A stretch of DNA of 64,000 bases from the NCBI GenBank assembly GCA_013140705.1, contig JABFSH010000005.1, positions 62,001-126,000 on the forward strand, read 5' to 3'. The DNA comes from Methylococcaceae bacterium. GTDB taxonomy: Bacteria; Pseudomonadota; Gammaproteobacteria; Methylococcales; Methylomonadaceae. A model generated the notes under the pieces. The model had not been told where the DNA came from. It did not search any database and saw only the letters and a program-made list of their open reading frames with translations. Both the position numbers and the translations under genes were made by a program. How positions within the stretch are numbered: the first letter of the stretch is position 1; each line of letters begins with the position of its first letter. Shown here piece by piece: positions 39,087-47,681 of the stretch.

Positions 39087-39359
39087 TTAGGTATGTGTCG
39101 TCACCGGCAATAAAGCGGCAAGAATGTTGGGTGGAGTGGTTGATGGTATCGCTGTGACCGGTAATATCGTAAATACGGCTCTACCGCACTCCGCCAGTTC
39201 CTTTAGATCTTCAAGCGACAGGCACGATATTTTCTCGATTTCCGCAGCATCCAGATTGAATTTCCAAATGGCATCCATAGGATGATGCCGCGCACATTCA
39301 CGAACCACCATTAAAAACTGGAAGTTAATATTTTTTAGGTCGTCGTTAACAAGATTCAT
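39087..39359 (-). CDS. FlhD-like transcriptional activator
   Basis: The 90-residue protein matches FlhD in size and pattern: INFQFLMVVRECARHHPMDA, then a helical KFNLDAAEIEKISCLSLEDL and KELAECGRAVFTI. In enterobacteria FlhD and FlhC form the flagellar master regulator. In SXT/R391 and IncC elements FlhD-like proteins (SetD, AcaD) with FlhC-like partners switch on tra transcription. It is the first gene of the leftward operon, divergent from the tra genes; the shared region holds one of three 44-base repeats. Confidence 0.75.
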   Translation of the reverse strand: MNLVNDDLKNINFQFLMVVRECARHHPMDAIWKFNLDAAEIEKISCLSLEDLKELAECGRAVFTILPVTAIPSTTPPNILAALLPVTTHT

Positions 39360-39594
39360 GTTCGTCTATCCCGGTAGTTGTGTGGTTAAATTTTGAATGA
39401 GAGCAAATAAAAGACATAGCTCGAAAGATTGCAAAAAAATGAACCTACCTGCGCGACTCTTTATTTGTCTGGCTTGTAGCTCATTTAAAAATAATCATAG
39501 GGACAAAAAATAATGCAAGGGCTCAAAAGGGTGGAAGTCGATGTTTTTTGAGTTTTTTGAAAAATTAAAGCGTTAAATCTCAGTCTACGTTTCG
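39360..39594. other. divergent control region between activator operon and first tra unit
   Basis: No gene. It must contain the leftward promoter of the FlhD-like gene; the first 44-base repeat starts right after it. Confidence 0.4.
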
Positions 39595-39638
39595 AAATCA
39601 AAAGAGGCCGAAAAACCGCGTCTTTCACCCCGATGTAA
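39595..39638 (+). promoter_or_regulatory. 44-base conserved box, copy 1 (before terD-traN unit)
   Basis: Core CAAAAGAGGCCG, AAAAACCGCGTCTTTC and CCCGATGTAA. It has an imperfect dyad (AAAGA...TCTTT) and shares nearly all positions with copies at 46426 and 53123. All three point toward the next tra unit. It lies 85 bases before a 20-codon leader frame and 159 bases before terD. Confidence 0.75.
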
Positions 39639-39722
39639 AAGATTTTTTTCTCGTAAGATTTTAGTCACGTCAACCGTGAGGGAAATTTATGAGAAAAGTT
39701 GTTGTAAAAAAGGGGGGCAATA

Positions 39723-39785
39723 ATGCGTAGCTTTTTTGGCTCCCACGCTGTCGCGGCGTTGCCATCAAAAAAATTCAATCACTAA
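39723..39785 (+). CDS. possible 20-codon leader peptide before terD
   Basis: An AGGGGGG sequence lies 3 to 9 bases before an ATG at 39723, which opens MRSFFGSHAVAAL and ends 11 bases before the terD start. An overlapping 13-codon frame (39689-39730, MRKVVVKKGGNNA) precedes it. The strong binding site is the only evidence that either is translated. They could couple ribosome entry to terD. Confidence 0.35.
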   Translation: MRSFFGSHAVAALPSKKFNH

Positions 39786-39796
39786 AAGGAAAAACC

Positions 39797-40372
39797 ATGG
39801 CAATACCCTTGATGAAAGGTGGCAACATCAACCTGAGCAAAACCGATCCATTCCTGAAAAACATCATCGTCGGATTAGGTTGGGATGTTAGAGAAACCGA
39901 CGGCGAAATCTTCGATCTCGACGCATCCATTTTGATGGTTCAAGCGGACGGAAAAGCGCGATCAGACCGCGATTTCATTTATTACCATCAGAAGAATTCT
40001 GCTTGTGGTGCCGTGCATCATACCGGTGACAACAGAACAGGCGCTGGGGACGGTGACGACGAATCCATTCATGTTTTTCTCGACAAAGTACCGGCTGAAA
40101 TCCACAAACTGATTGTTTGTGTGTCTATTTACGAAGCCGACAAAAACAAACAAAATTTCGGTCAAGTCTTTAATGCTTTTATACGACTGGTTAATAAAGA
40201 GTCGCAGCAAGAAATCACCCGTTATGACTTGAGCGAAAACGCCTCAACTCAGACCGCGATGATCTTTGGCGAAATTTACCGCTATGAAGGGGAATGGAAA
40301 TTCAGAGCCATAGGACAAGGTGTTAAAGGCGGCCTTACAGAATTAATCAGAATGCATGGTATCGATGCATGA
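39797..40372 (+). CDS. TerD-family protein
   Basis: The 191-residue protein is TerD-like: it starts with the family-typical MKGGNINLSK, contains FDLDASILMVQADGK and DFIYYHQK, and the calcium-binding-type segment GDNRTGAGDGDDESIHVFLD. TerD proteins occur in tellurite-resistance and phage-resistance operons and in stress-linked clusters; none of the usual partners (TerA, TerB, TerC, TerZ) is nearby. It overlaps trbI in an ATGA arrangement, so it is coupled to the tra genes as the first gene of their unit. It may serve a Ca2+-linked or envelope-stress function during mating, which is an inference. Confidence 0.85.
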   Translation: MAIPLMKGGNINLSKTDPFLKNIIVGLGWDVRETDGEIFDLDASILMVQADGKARSDRDFIYYHQKNSACGAVHHTGDNRTGAGDGDDESIHVFLDKVPAEIHKLIVCVSIYEADKNKQNFGQVFNAFIRLVNKESQQEITRYDLSENASTQTAMIFGEIYRYEGEWKFRAIGQGVKGGLTELIRMHGIDA

Positions 40373-40671
40373 ATTCATTAACACCTTTCAAACTGTTGTT
40401 ACTTTTGTTCTCCTGTGGACTCTGCGGCGCTTTGGGCGGCTATTATGCCGCCTCTTTTTCGCCTATCCCCGCACAAATAGCCGTGGTGGATGTTAAAGCG
40501 CTGGTCATGAAAGCCGTCGAGAAAAATGCAACTCAGACGGAAAACGATGCCAAGGCATTAACGGCACGGGTGAAAGCCACTACCGATAAATTGGTCCAAC
40601 AGGGTGTCGTCGTACTGGATGCCCAATCTGTGCTTAACGCACCCGAGGAAGCTTATGTCAGCATTGAATGA
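40369..40671 (+). CDS. trbI: F-type conjugation protein TrbI
   Basis: The 100-residue protein has one N-terminal membrane helix (residues 8-28, LLLLLFSCGLCGALGGYYAA) and a short helical periplasmic domain (AIVVDVKALVMKAVEKN type, then TTDKLVQQGVVVLDAQSVL). That layout and the place before the signal peptidase and traW match TrbI of F-like systems, a small inner-membrane protein that influences pilus retraction. It overlaps terD by 4 bases and the signal peptidase gene by 17. Confidence 0.75.
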   Translation: MNSLTPFKLLLLLFSCGLCGALGGYYAASFSPIPAQIAVVDVKALVMKAVEKNATQTENDAKALTARVKATTDKLVQQGVVVLDAQSVLNAPEEAYVSIE

Positions 40672-41212
40672 TCAACAATCTTTAACGCTTGATCTTTTTA
40701 TTGAAAGGAGCAAGTCCTTTGGCCCCGTTCTGGTCAGGCACATCAAATCCCACGCCATTACCTGGGCGCTGTTGGTTTCGCTTTACGGGGTTGTTTATGC
40801 CAATTACCGGCTGGCTATCAACCAAACGCCAAGCCTTCCTTACACACTGTTTCTGATTTGTCTCAATGACACTGTTGAAATCGGTGGACTGATTGCGTTT
40901 AAGTGGCACAACGGCGATCCCTATCCAGAGGGATATACGTTCACAAAACGACTACTCGCGGGCCCTGGTGATATTGTGACCAAAAAGGGCCGTGATTTTG
41001 TTGTGGGCGATCGAACGCTGGTGGGGAAAAATATCGGATTAAGCCTGAAAAAACTGTTCCCAAACGATGAGCTGCGGGAAGGCAAGAACACCCTTCAACT
41101 CAATAAATACTTCGTCGCCGGCGACCATGAATACAGCCTGGATTCACGTTACAACCTGCTCGGATTAGTGGATAAAAAAGATGTCATTGGCCGCGCGTAC
41201 CCGATTTTCTAG
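40655..41212 (+). CDS. conjugative signal peptidase (S26 family, TraF/TrsF-like)
   Basis: From the ATG at 40655 (GAGGAA 7 bases upstream) the product is 185 residues. One membrane helix (about residues 29-48) is followed by PSLPYTLFLI, where the serine corresponds to the nucleophile. KRLLAGPGDIV follows with the catalytic lysine, and GDHEYSLDSRYNLLGLV is the C-terminal S26 signature. Such peptidases in SXT (TrsF) and RP4 (TraF) mature the pilin; here TraA has a signal peptide for it. An earlier frame start at 40604 would overlap trbI further and lacks a binding site. Confidence 0.85.
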   Translation: MSALNDQQSLTLDLFIERSKSFGPVLVRHIKSHAITWALLVSLYGVVYANYRLAINQTPSLPYTLFLICLNDTVEIGGLIAFKWHNGDPYPEGYTFTKRLLAGPGDIVTKKGRDFVVGDRTLVGKNIGLSLKKLFPNDELREGKNTLQLNKYFVAGDHEYSLDSRYNLLGLVDKKDVIGRAYPIF

Positions 41213-42362
41213 TCGTTTCCTTGCGGTATTGATGCTGCACCTGTCGTCCTCAATCGCAAGTGCGGGCGAGGACGATTTTTTCATCAAAGAGATCATGAAA
41301 GAACAGCAACCCAACATGAATCGTCAGTTACCAGACTGGTTAAAAACCAAACCGGCGGCACTCAGTCCGGTTTTTGAGCAGTTATTGCGCGAAGGAAACA
41401 ACGGACGCCAAATCAATAAAGAGGGAGTTGTGAATATTGAAAAATCGCAAAGTCCAGGAAAGCCGATACAAGGACGCTGGATATTTGTGTCAATGGGCAT
41501 GCCCACTCAGGAACTTAAAGCAGCCGCACTGGAGGCTTCTACGACAAATTCAGTATTGGTGTTCCGTGGGGTAGAAAAAGGCGGCGACACAGGCACCATA
41601 ACACGCAGACTCTACCAGGTCGTGAAAGACATTAAGCCGGTACCAGGGGCTGTCATAGACCCCACGCTTTTCACCCGATTCAATGTGCAAGCGGTACCGA
41701 CGATGATTGAGACCAATGCGGATGGTGAAACGCGCACGGCTCGCGGATTACCCGGATTCAACTGGATGTCCAAACAGGATGCTGGCGATCTCGGGCAAAG
41801 AGGACCGGTGTTTGGCATCGCCGAACCTGACATGATCGAAGAGATGCAACGCCGCATGGCCGAATTTGATTGGGAAAAAGAAAAGAAACAGGCGATCGAT
41901 AATTTCTGGGCGCACCAAAAGGACTCAGTCAGCCTTCCGGTTGCCGACAAAAACCGTGAGCGTCGTATCGATACCTCCATCGTTGCTACACAGGACATTT
42001 TTCATCCCGACGGCAGATTGATTTTCAAAAAAGGCCAAAAGATCAATCCACAGGCCATTATGCCGATGCGTCATGCCTATATTCTGTTTGACGCAACCAA
42101 CAAACGGCAGGTTGAAATCGCTAAAAAAATTGGCGACGAATTGCTGTCCAAGCAAAAACCAGTGGTCTACCTGTTTTCCAAGATGACTACAGATAAGGGT
42201 TGGGAGTATTACAACCAGACGACAGAGTTGATGAACGCCCCTATTTACAGGCTCAACAAAACCATCATTGAACGATTCCAGATTCAGGCGCTGCCTTCGG
42301 TTGTTGAAGGACTAGGCGATACTATCCTGGTCAGGGAAATTGACGCTAGGGTGTTGAACTGA
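41181..42362 (+). CDS. traW: TrbC-TraW fusion protein, periplasmic pilus assembly
   Basis: The 393-residue protein starts with a signal peptide ending SIASAGED. Residues about 85-200 are TrbC-like (GRWIFVSMGMPTQELKAAAL and FTRFNVQAVPTMIE, a thioredoxin-like fold without the CxxC). The C-terminal half is TraW-like (AHQKDSVSLPVADKNRERRI, DIFHPDGRLIFKKGQKINP, VVYLFSKMTTDKGW, FQIQALPSVV). In the F plasmid the two are separate proteins that interact; several other F-type systems fuse them. The start lies 32 bases inside the signal peptidase gene, and traU begins at its stop (TGATG). Confidence 0.88.
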   Translation: MSLAARTRFSSRFLAVLMLHLSSSIASAGEDDFFIKEIMKEQQPNMNRQLPDWLKTKPAALSPVFEQLLREGNNGRQINKEGVVNIEKSQSPGKPIQGRWIFVSMGMPTQELKAAALEASTTNSVLVFRGVEKGGDTGTITRRLYQVVKDIKPVPGAVIDPTLFTRFNVQAVPTMIETNADGETRTARGLPGFNWMSKQDAGDLGQRGPVFGIAEPDMIEEMQRRMAEFDWEKEKKQAIDNFWAHQKDSVSLPVADKNRERRIDTSIVATQDIFHPDGRLIFKKGQKINPQAIMPMRHAYILFDATNKRQVEIAKKIGDELLSKQKPVVYLFSKMTTDKGWEYYNQTTELMNAPIYRLNKTIIERFQIQALPSVVEGLGDTILVREIDARVLN

Positions 42363-43489
42363 TGCGAATAATTTTTACCCTTCATGTGTGTCTCGCATGC
42401 CTGGTTTTTCAGACGGCGCCATTAGGGCAAGACGTCACCACGACTGAAACGACGCAAGCTATCGACGCCACCAAACTATTGTGCCCTGATGCCGACTTTT
42501 GGGGAAAGAAAATGCTGACTGACGTCTGTTGGTCCTGTTTGTTCCCTGTCCGTTTGCTCGGCATGACAATTTTCGACGAGGATAACGATATACCCGATGG
42601 AGCGACTGAAAAGTCATTTTGTACCTGTAGTGGTGACGAAGGGCTTCCTATGCTTGGTATCACGGGAGGCGCCTGGCTGCCGGCGAGATTGATTGAGGTT
42701 GTTAGAAAACCTTATTGCTCACCGATACTGGGTGGTACCTCATTCAACAGTGGTGTCAGGCTTTGGGGCGGGCATAAAGAAGTTGAGGGTGATGGCTCTG
42801 ACAAGACCTATTACAACTATCACTATTGGGCGTTTCCTCTCTACGCCATCTTGCAGCTATTCGTTCAAAACAACTGCAATGCCGGAGGACTTCGCAATCT
42901 GGACATGATGTACATGTCCGAACTGGATCCGACCTGGAATGTCGATGAGCTTGCGTTCTTCATGAATCCGGAAGCGGTTGTATTTGCCAATCCTATGGCT
43001 GTTGCCGCCTGCATGGTTGATTGCGCCACCACGACAGCATCAATGCCTATGACATCACTGTTTTGGTGTGCCGGTTGCTGGGGCAATCTGTATCCATTTA
43101 CCGGAAATATTGCTTCAGACGTATCGGCGCCCCGTGATACCAGTCTTTTAACAGCACGGGTTCTGGCATCACTTCATCGCAAGGCCTTGGCGCACAAAAC
43201 TTACGGCGATGACGCCCTCTGCTCGGGTCAGCTATACCCCATGATTCCGAAACAGCAGTACAAGCTTAGCACCCTGTTTCCGTTGGCGGAAGCCGACTCG
43301 GAACATTTTGAAAGCACAGATGCCAGTGGTGTTACACACAGTAAAATCCTGGATAACTGTTGCCACTGGATAGGCGAGTCAACTTTCAAATGGGGTGAGC
43401 ATCGCACTATCCCAGGCACGGGCGAAGACTATGTCTACTTGATCTGGCGTTACACAGAATGCTGTCTTACTGGCGATAACGATCATTAA
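42362..43489 (+). CDS. traU: TraU, mating-pair and DNA transfer protein
   Basis: The 375-residue periplasmic protein has a signal peptide and about 17 cysteines, and shows KMLTDVCWSCLFPVRLLGMT, LGGTSFNSGVRLWGGH, WGNLYPFTGN and the C-terminal WRYTECCL, all typical for TraU. TraU is needed for DNA transfer more than for pilus assembly, and its disulfides depend on the element's own thiol enzymes (see the DsbC-like and TraF genes). It follows traW with a one-base overlap. Confidence 0.95.
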   Translation: MRIIFTLHVCLACLVFQTAPLGQDVTTTETTQAIDATKLLCPDADFWGKKMLTDVCWSCLFPVRLLGMTIFDEDNDIPDGATEKSFCTCSGDEGLPMLGITGGAWLPARLIEVVRKPYCSPILGGTSFNSGVRLWGGHKEVEGDGSDKTYYNYHYWAFPLYAILQLFVQNNCNAGGLRNLDMMYMSELDPTWNVDELAFFMNPEAVVFANPMAVAACMVDCATTTASMPMTSLFWCAGCWGNLYPFTGNIASDVSAPRDTSLLTARVLASLHRKALAHKTYGDDALCSGQLYPMIPKQQYKLSTLFPLAEADSEHFESTDASGVTHSKILDNCCHWIGESTFKWGEHRTIPGTGEDYVYLIWRYTECCLTGDNDH

Positions 43490-43507
43490 AGAAATTTGAG
43501 TCCAATA

Positions 43508-46297
43508 ATGCGATTTATTACCAAACCCATTGCTTGGGCATTGATTGCTTGTCTTGTTCATAACCCAATAGCCGGTTTTTATTTATGGACCGGGTTGTTA
43601 TTTTTTAAGCCATTTCCTGCATTTGCTGACGCATTTCTTGATCAAGCCGCCGAAGGCCAAACCTTCGGTACCGATTTAATGACGGGCTATAGTATCCCCA
43701 GCGTAAACAATTCGACTGGGGAGATGACACTCACGAACGGCGCGGTTGCCGGCCAAACAGTGCAGCAAAACGAGCTGTTCCAGGAAATACAGCCGGGATC
43801 AATGGATGGAATTGCGGCATCCTATGGGGACGCCGCCACATTTGGCACCCATGTAAATGACGATCTCGGCTCACTCACGACCGGAACATCGACACATGCC
43901 TATGCCTATCAAACCCTGATGGGCGCCAATACATCGATGCCGAATATTTACAATGATCCCATTTGGAAAACATCGGATGACATATATAGCCTGAAATCCC
44001 CATTAATCAATGACCTGTTTAATGGTTGCGAAAAGAAAACCAGTTTTTCCGAGACATCGTGCCCAATCCACCTAGAGGATCTGAAGACCTGCAAGAAAAC
44101 GCTGAAGACAGAGAAATGCAGCATCACAAGGTCCGTGTTATATAGGCCTGTTATGAGTTTTGCAGGCGGGGATGGAAATGTTACAAGCTGCGGTATAGGT
44201 TGTGCCTATATAAACGTAGGTACCATTGGGGACAACTACTGGTCAGGGTCGTGTGCTCACTATAACTGGAGCGCTAGTTTCACTATTTTAAGACCTGAAG
44301 CTATTAAAAAAGTCACCGTTGTAAGGGTCATATATGATGACCAAACCAGAATATTTGCTAATGAAAATTTGGTTTTTACCGGCAGTTCAGGATGGGGTGG
44401 AAACTGTGAATTAAAAAGAAGCTGGGATGAAAGTCCAGGCACCGACATTACTGCCGAATTTAAAAATGCGGTAGCAGGCGGGACGGTAGTCATAAGACAA
44501 GAAACAATCGTTGGTGGTAACGGTGAAGGCTATTCTTTGATAAAGGTAGAAGCTGATCCAGATATTACTGAACAGTTCATTGATAACCCGGCCGGATGCC
44601 GACAAAATATGTTTAATACCTGGCCTGTAGATGGAACAGCACCAGGTTTTGTATCAACAGGATCGTTAAACGATCAGGCGTCGACGGATTGGTGGGCATG
44701 CACAGATGCATCAAACTCTCGTGTAACTGGTTCAGTAACGCTTACCACACAGGATTGGGCACAATATTTATCCCCTATTTTGCCTGATCCACCCGCAACA
44801 CCGCCGGCGCCTATTTGTTATTCAGCGGAAACGCGTGTCCCAGGGCATATTACGTTACCGTGCTTTACCGACAAGGACGGGTATCAGGTTTGCCCCGAAT
44901 ACGATTACAACCTGGACGAACATACCAGCTGTGATGAATTGACGTCCAATCCGCAGTGCAAATATGTTAGTGAAACTTGTGCGGATGGAGCTGTAAGTCC
45001 AATAACAGGAACATGCCAGGAATTCATTATCACTTATGACTGCGGCACTGACTCGCCAGCGAACTGCGATCAAGTCAATGACGGTGAAAAAACTATCTGC
45101 GATAGCGGTATTCGCTGCATGGGAGGGGAATGCGTCGATCAAAAAACCGAGTCGAACAAGGATTTTATTCGGGCGGCCACCGCATTACAAACGCTCAATC
45201 AGGCACAACAAAGCAATGGCTGCAATCCATCCACTGGCGATTGTGCTTTATTTGCCGGCGAGCCCATGGAATGTCAAATGGCTGATCTATCCATCTTGGG
45301 GCAGGTCGATTGCTGCAACATGCCGATCCAAGGCAGTTGGATCGATTACATGTGGTTGGCAACCAATACCTGGGAGCTGGCCGATACCTCTGTTGAGGCC
45401 TATTCCATCGCACAAAACGGAGCTGTTCTTACGGATATGGTTGGCGCATGGAATATGGTATCTACCGGTTCTGTGCTTCAGGCGCCTATTGGCGTTATCA
45501 CGGATACCTGGAGCGCCGTCACTGAGCCATTTACATCCATGTATGACTCTGTTGTTTCCATGCTTGGCGAAGAAATAGGCACAGATTTAGGCATAGAAGT
45601 CATAAAACAACAAGTTGTTCAGTGGATGGGGGAATGGGTTGCGTCTATATTTGGAGAAACCGCCGCATCAACATTGTTGGCCGCCACATCAACTACTGTG
45701 GGGACCGTTACGACAACCACGTATTCAATGGCCGGATCAATGCTGTCTTCAATTATCACAGTGGTCGGCATTATTTATGCGATTTATCAGATCGCAAAAA
45801 TGGTTGTGCAGCTGATTTTTGCCTGCACTGAGGAAGAAGTTAAACTAAATATGCTCAAGCAGCAACGGTTATGCACCTCGGCCAGCGAAATTGGTGACTA
45901 CTGCTCATCTAAAACACTCTTTGGTTGCGTTGCCAGAAAAGAAGCGTATTGCTGTTTTAGCAGTCCATTTTCCAGGATATTTCAACAACAGGCGAGGTCA
46001 CAGCTGGGCATAACATTCGGAGACCCTAAAGCGCCGACATGCGAAGGGCTTCCTATTAATAAAATATCCCAGTTGGATTTTGACAAAATGGATTTCAGTG
46101 AATGGATCGATATGCTGAAAATTTCAAATCAATTGCCTGAAGGCAGCCTGACAGCCGACTCAATGTACGATAAAGCCAACGTCACCAAAGGCAAACTGCC
46201 TAACACTCAAAATACTAACGCTCAAGATCGCTTAAATACCCAAACCCAAGACAGTGATATTGATGCCATCAGACAGCATTTGTTGGACAATCTTTGA
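43508..46297 (+). CDS. traN: TraN, outer-membrane mating-pair stabilisation protein
   Basis: From the ATG at 43508 the product is 929 residues, with a signal peptide ending near FPAFADAF. It is cysteine rich. The C-terminal third has GNLSMDDC-like TraN features: CNPSTGDCALFAG, MADLSILGQVDCCNMPIQGS and CSSKTLFGCVARKEAYCCFS followed by SPFSRIFQQQ. Residues about 200-360 form a separate beta-rich segment with few cysteines and many aromatic and charged residues, likely the exposed tip that meets the recipient. TraN ends the first tra unit. Confidence 0.93.
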   Translation: MRFITKPIAWALIACLVHNPIAGFYLWTGLLFFKPFPAFADAFLDQAAEGQTFGTDLMTGYSIPSVNNSTGEMTLTNGAVAGQTVQQNELFQEIQPGSMDGIAASYGDAATFGTHVNDDLGSLTTGTSTHAYAYQTLMGANTSMPNIYNDPIWKTSDDIYSLKSPLINDLFNGCEKKTSFSETSCPIHLEDLKTCKKTLKTEKCSITRSVLYRPVMSFAGGDGNVTSCGIGCAYINVGTIGDNYWSGSCAHYNWSASFTILRPEAIKKVTVVRVIYDDQTRIFANENLVFTGSSGWGGNCELKRSWDESPGTDITAEFKNAVAGGTVVIRQETIVGGNGEGYSLIKVEADPDITEQFIDNPAGCRQNMFNTWPVDGTAPGFVSTGSLNDQASTDWWACTDASNSRVTGSVTLTTQDWAQYLSPILPDPPATPPAPICYSAETRVPGHITLPCFTDKDGYQVCPEYDYNLDEHTSCDELTSNPQCKYVSETCADGAVSPITGTCQEFIITYDCGTDSPANCDQVNDGEKTICDSGIRCMGGECVDQKTESNKDFIRAATALQTLNQAQQSNGCNPSTGDCALFAGEPMECQMADLSILGQVDCCNMPIQGSWIDYMWLATNTWELADTSVEAYSIAQNGAVLTDMVGAWNMVSTGSVLQAPIGVITDTWSAVTEPFTSMYDSVVSMLGEEIGTDLGIEVIKQQVVQWMGEWVASIFGETAASTLLAATSTTVGTVTTTTYSMAGSMLSSIITVVGIIYAIYQIAKMVVQLIFACTEEEVKLNMLKQQRLCTSASEIGDYCSSKTLFGCVARKEAYCCFSSPFSRIFQQQARSQLGITFGDPKAPTCEGLPINKISQLDFDKMDFSEWIDMLKISNQLPEGSLTADSMYDKANVTKGKLPNTQNTNAQDRLNTQTQDSDIDAIRQHLLDNL

Positions 46298-46425
46298 GAC
46301 TGACCAAAGTTTAGTCATTTTGTTTAAACGCCTGTATTAATCGGCTTCAGAGGGCAAAGCCACCCTCCTTTCGACAGGGTTATCCACAGATTCTGTGGAT
46401 AACTTCGTTGCAATACCCGTAATGC
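46298..46425. other. intergenic region after traN
   Basis: Contains a weak stem (GAGGG/CCCTC near 46350-46367) that may end the traN transcript, and a DnaA-box palindrome. Confidence 0.4.
46379..46403. repeat. inverted pair of perfect DnaA boxes
   Basis: GTTATCCACAGA, one base, TCTGTGGATAAC. Each arm contains TTATCCACA, the consensus DnaA site. The 12-base arms are exact complements. No iteron cluster or replication gene is near. Confidence 0.8.
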
Positions 46426-46469
46426 AAATCAAAAGAGACCGAAAAACCGCGTCTTTCGACCCGACGTAA
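46426..46469 (+). promoter_or_regulatory. 44-base conserved box, copy 2 (before slt-traV unit)
   Basis: Core CAAAAGAGACCG, AAAAACCGCGTCTTTC, GACCCGACGTAA. It ends 28 bases before the start codon of the lytic transglycosylase gene. It differs from copy 3 at only a few positions. Confidence 0.8.
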
Positions 46470-46497
46470 TTATTTTTGACCGCTTAATATAGCAGTC

Positions 46498-47049
46498 ATG
46501 AAAACAATAATCTTGATAGCAATCTCCGTACTTTTTTCGAGTCCCGTTTATTCGAACCCCAGCCTGAAAAACAGCGTCTGGGGCAGCGCTGCAAGCTATG
46601 CCGGCATTAATGTTACGACCTTATACAGCATTGCTGTCCATGAAAGCGGAATGCGCTGGCATGACGGAACATTTCGGCCTTGGCCGTGGACGCTGAACGT
46701 CAATGAAGGGAAACACGGCATTAAGCCCGGCGCCAGGCGATACGCCAACAAGCAAGCCGCAGAACAGGCGCTGCTGCATTTAATCAGGCTAGGCATTAGA
46801 AATGTCGATGTAGGGATTATGCAGGTTAATCTGTATTGGCATGGCGACAAGGTAGCCAATGACACGCAACTGCTTGACCCCAAAACCAATATCACCGTAG
46901 CCGCCGGCTATCTAAAAGATCTCAACACAAAAAATAACGTCAGCAAAACCGTAGCCGACTACCACGCTCCATCGAATCCGGCGCGGGGTAAAGCCTATGT
47001 GAAACACGTTAAACACTATGAGAAAATTATTAATGAAAAGCTTCAATAA
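46498..47049 (+). CDS. lytic transglycosylase (SLT domain) of the conjugation apparatus
   Basis: The 183-residue protein has a signal peptide (ending SSPVYSNP) and an SLT fold: the catalytic Glu lies in YSIAVHESGMRWHDGTFRP, with VGIMQVNLYWHG and the C-terminal TVADYHAPSNPARGKAYVK following. It opens the peptidoglycan for the secretion channel, like F Orf169 or VirB1. It is first in the second tra unit, just behind the second conserved box. Confidence 0.9.
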   Translation: MKTIILIAISVLFSSPVYSNPSLKNSVWGSAASYAGINVTTLYSIAVHESGMRWHDGTFRPWPWTLNVNEGKHGIKPGARRYANKQAAEQALLHLIRLGIRNVDVGIMQVNLYWHGDKVANDTQLLDPKTNITVAAGYLKDLNTKNNVSKTVADYHAPSNPARGKAYVKHVKHYEKIINEKLQ

Positions 47050-47680
47050 ACTGCCCATCGCAATACTGGCCATTATGGTTGTTTCGGGTTGCTCAACGAC
47101 CTCAACCAGCCCATTCAAGACAATTGGCGATGACTGCGAACAGATAATAATAACCGCCTACTTACCTCCCGTTGTTGCCGATCTGGATTACAAGGACATC
47201 AATGGCTCGCAAAACCAGGTGATTGTCCAGGGAGGATTTCAGCATGCGCTTTCTATTCCTGGCGAGGAAAAGGCGACCCAGCAAACCGTAACTCCGCAGT
47301 TGCAGGCATTCGCGCTGGCGCCCGTCACGGACAAGGCCATTCCGGAGACCGAAACAGTTTTTTTTGAGTTTGACCATGCTTCGATTCCGGTATCCGAATT
47401 GGACAAGCTGAATAACTTCCTGCATCGAATCGATTCGCCCGGCCTTATGCATGTTCGAGTCGAAGGTTATACCGATTCGAAAGGATTGGCGAAATACAAC
47501 AACAAACTATCAACCAGGCGTGCCAAAGCCGTTCGTGACTATCTCGTTCAACACGGAATTGGGCAATCAAAAATCTCACACAAGGGTTTTGGCGATGACT
47601 TTCCGTTAGAGCCTAACGACACCGAAGCGCATCGAGCAAAAAATCGTCGCGCTGACATAATTCCACTAACAGGTAACTGA
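47033..47680 (+). CDS. OmpA-domain lipoprotein
   Basis: From the ATG at 47033 the product is 215 residues, starts with a lipoprotein signal whose lipobox is VVSGC, and ends in an OmpA-C domain: ETVFFEFDHASIPVSELDKL, VRVEGYTDSKG and KNRRADI. The peptidoglycan-binding Asp and Arg are present. A start at 47018 is also possible. It overlaps the transglycosylase gene. In MPF-F elements such a lipoprotein may tie the outer-membrane core to the cell wall; the standard F plasmid lacks it. Confidence 0.85.
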   Translation: MKSFNKLPIAILAIMVVSGCSTTSTSPFKTIGDDCEQIIITAYLPPVVADLDYKDINGSQNQVIVQGGFQHALSIPGEEKATQQTVTPQLQAFALAPVTDKAIPETETVFFEFDHASIPVSELDKLNNFLHRIDSPGLMHVRVEGYTDSKGLAKYNNKLSTRRAKAVRDYLVQHGIGQSKISHKGFGDDFPLEPNDTEAHRAKNRRADIIPLTGN

Positions 47681-47681
47681 A

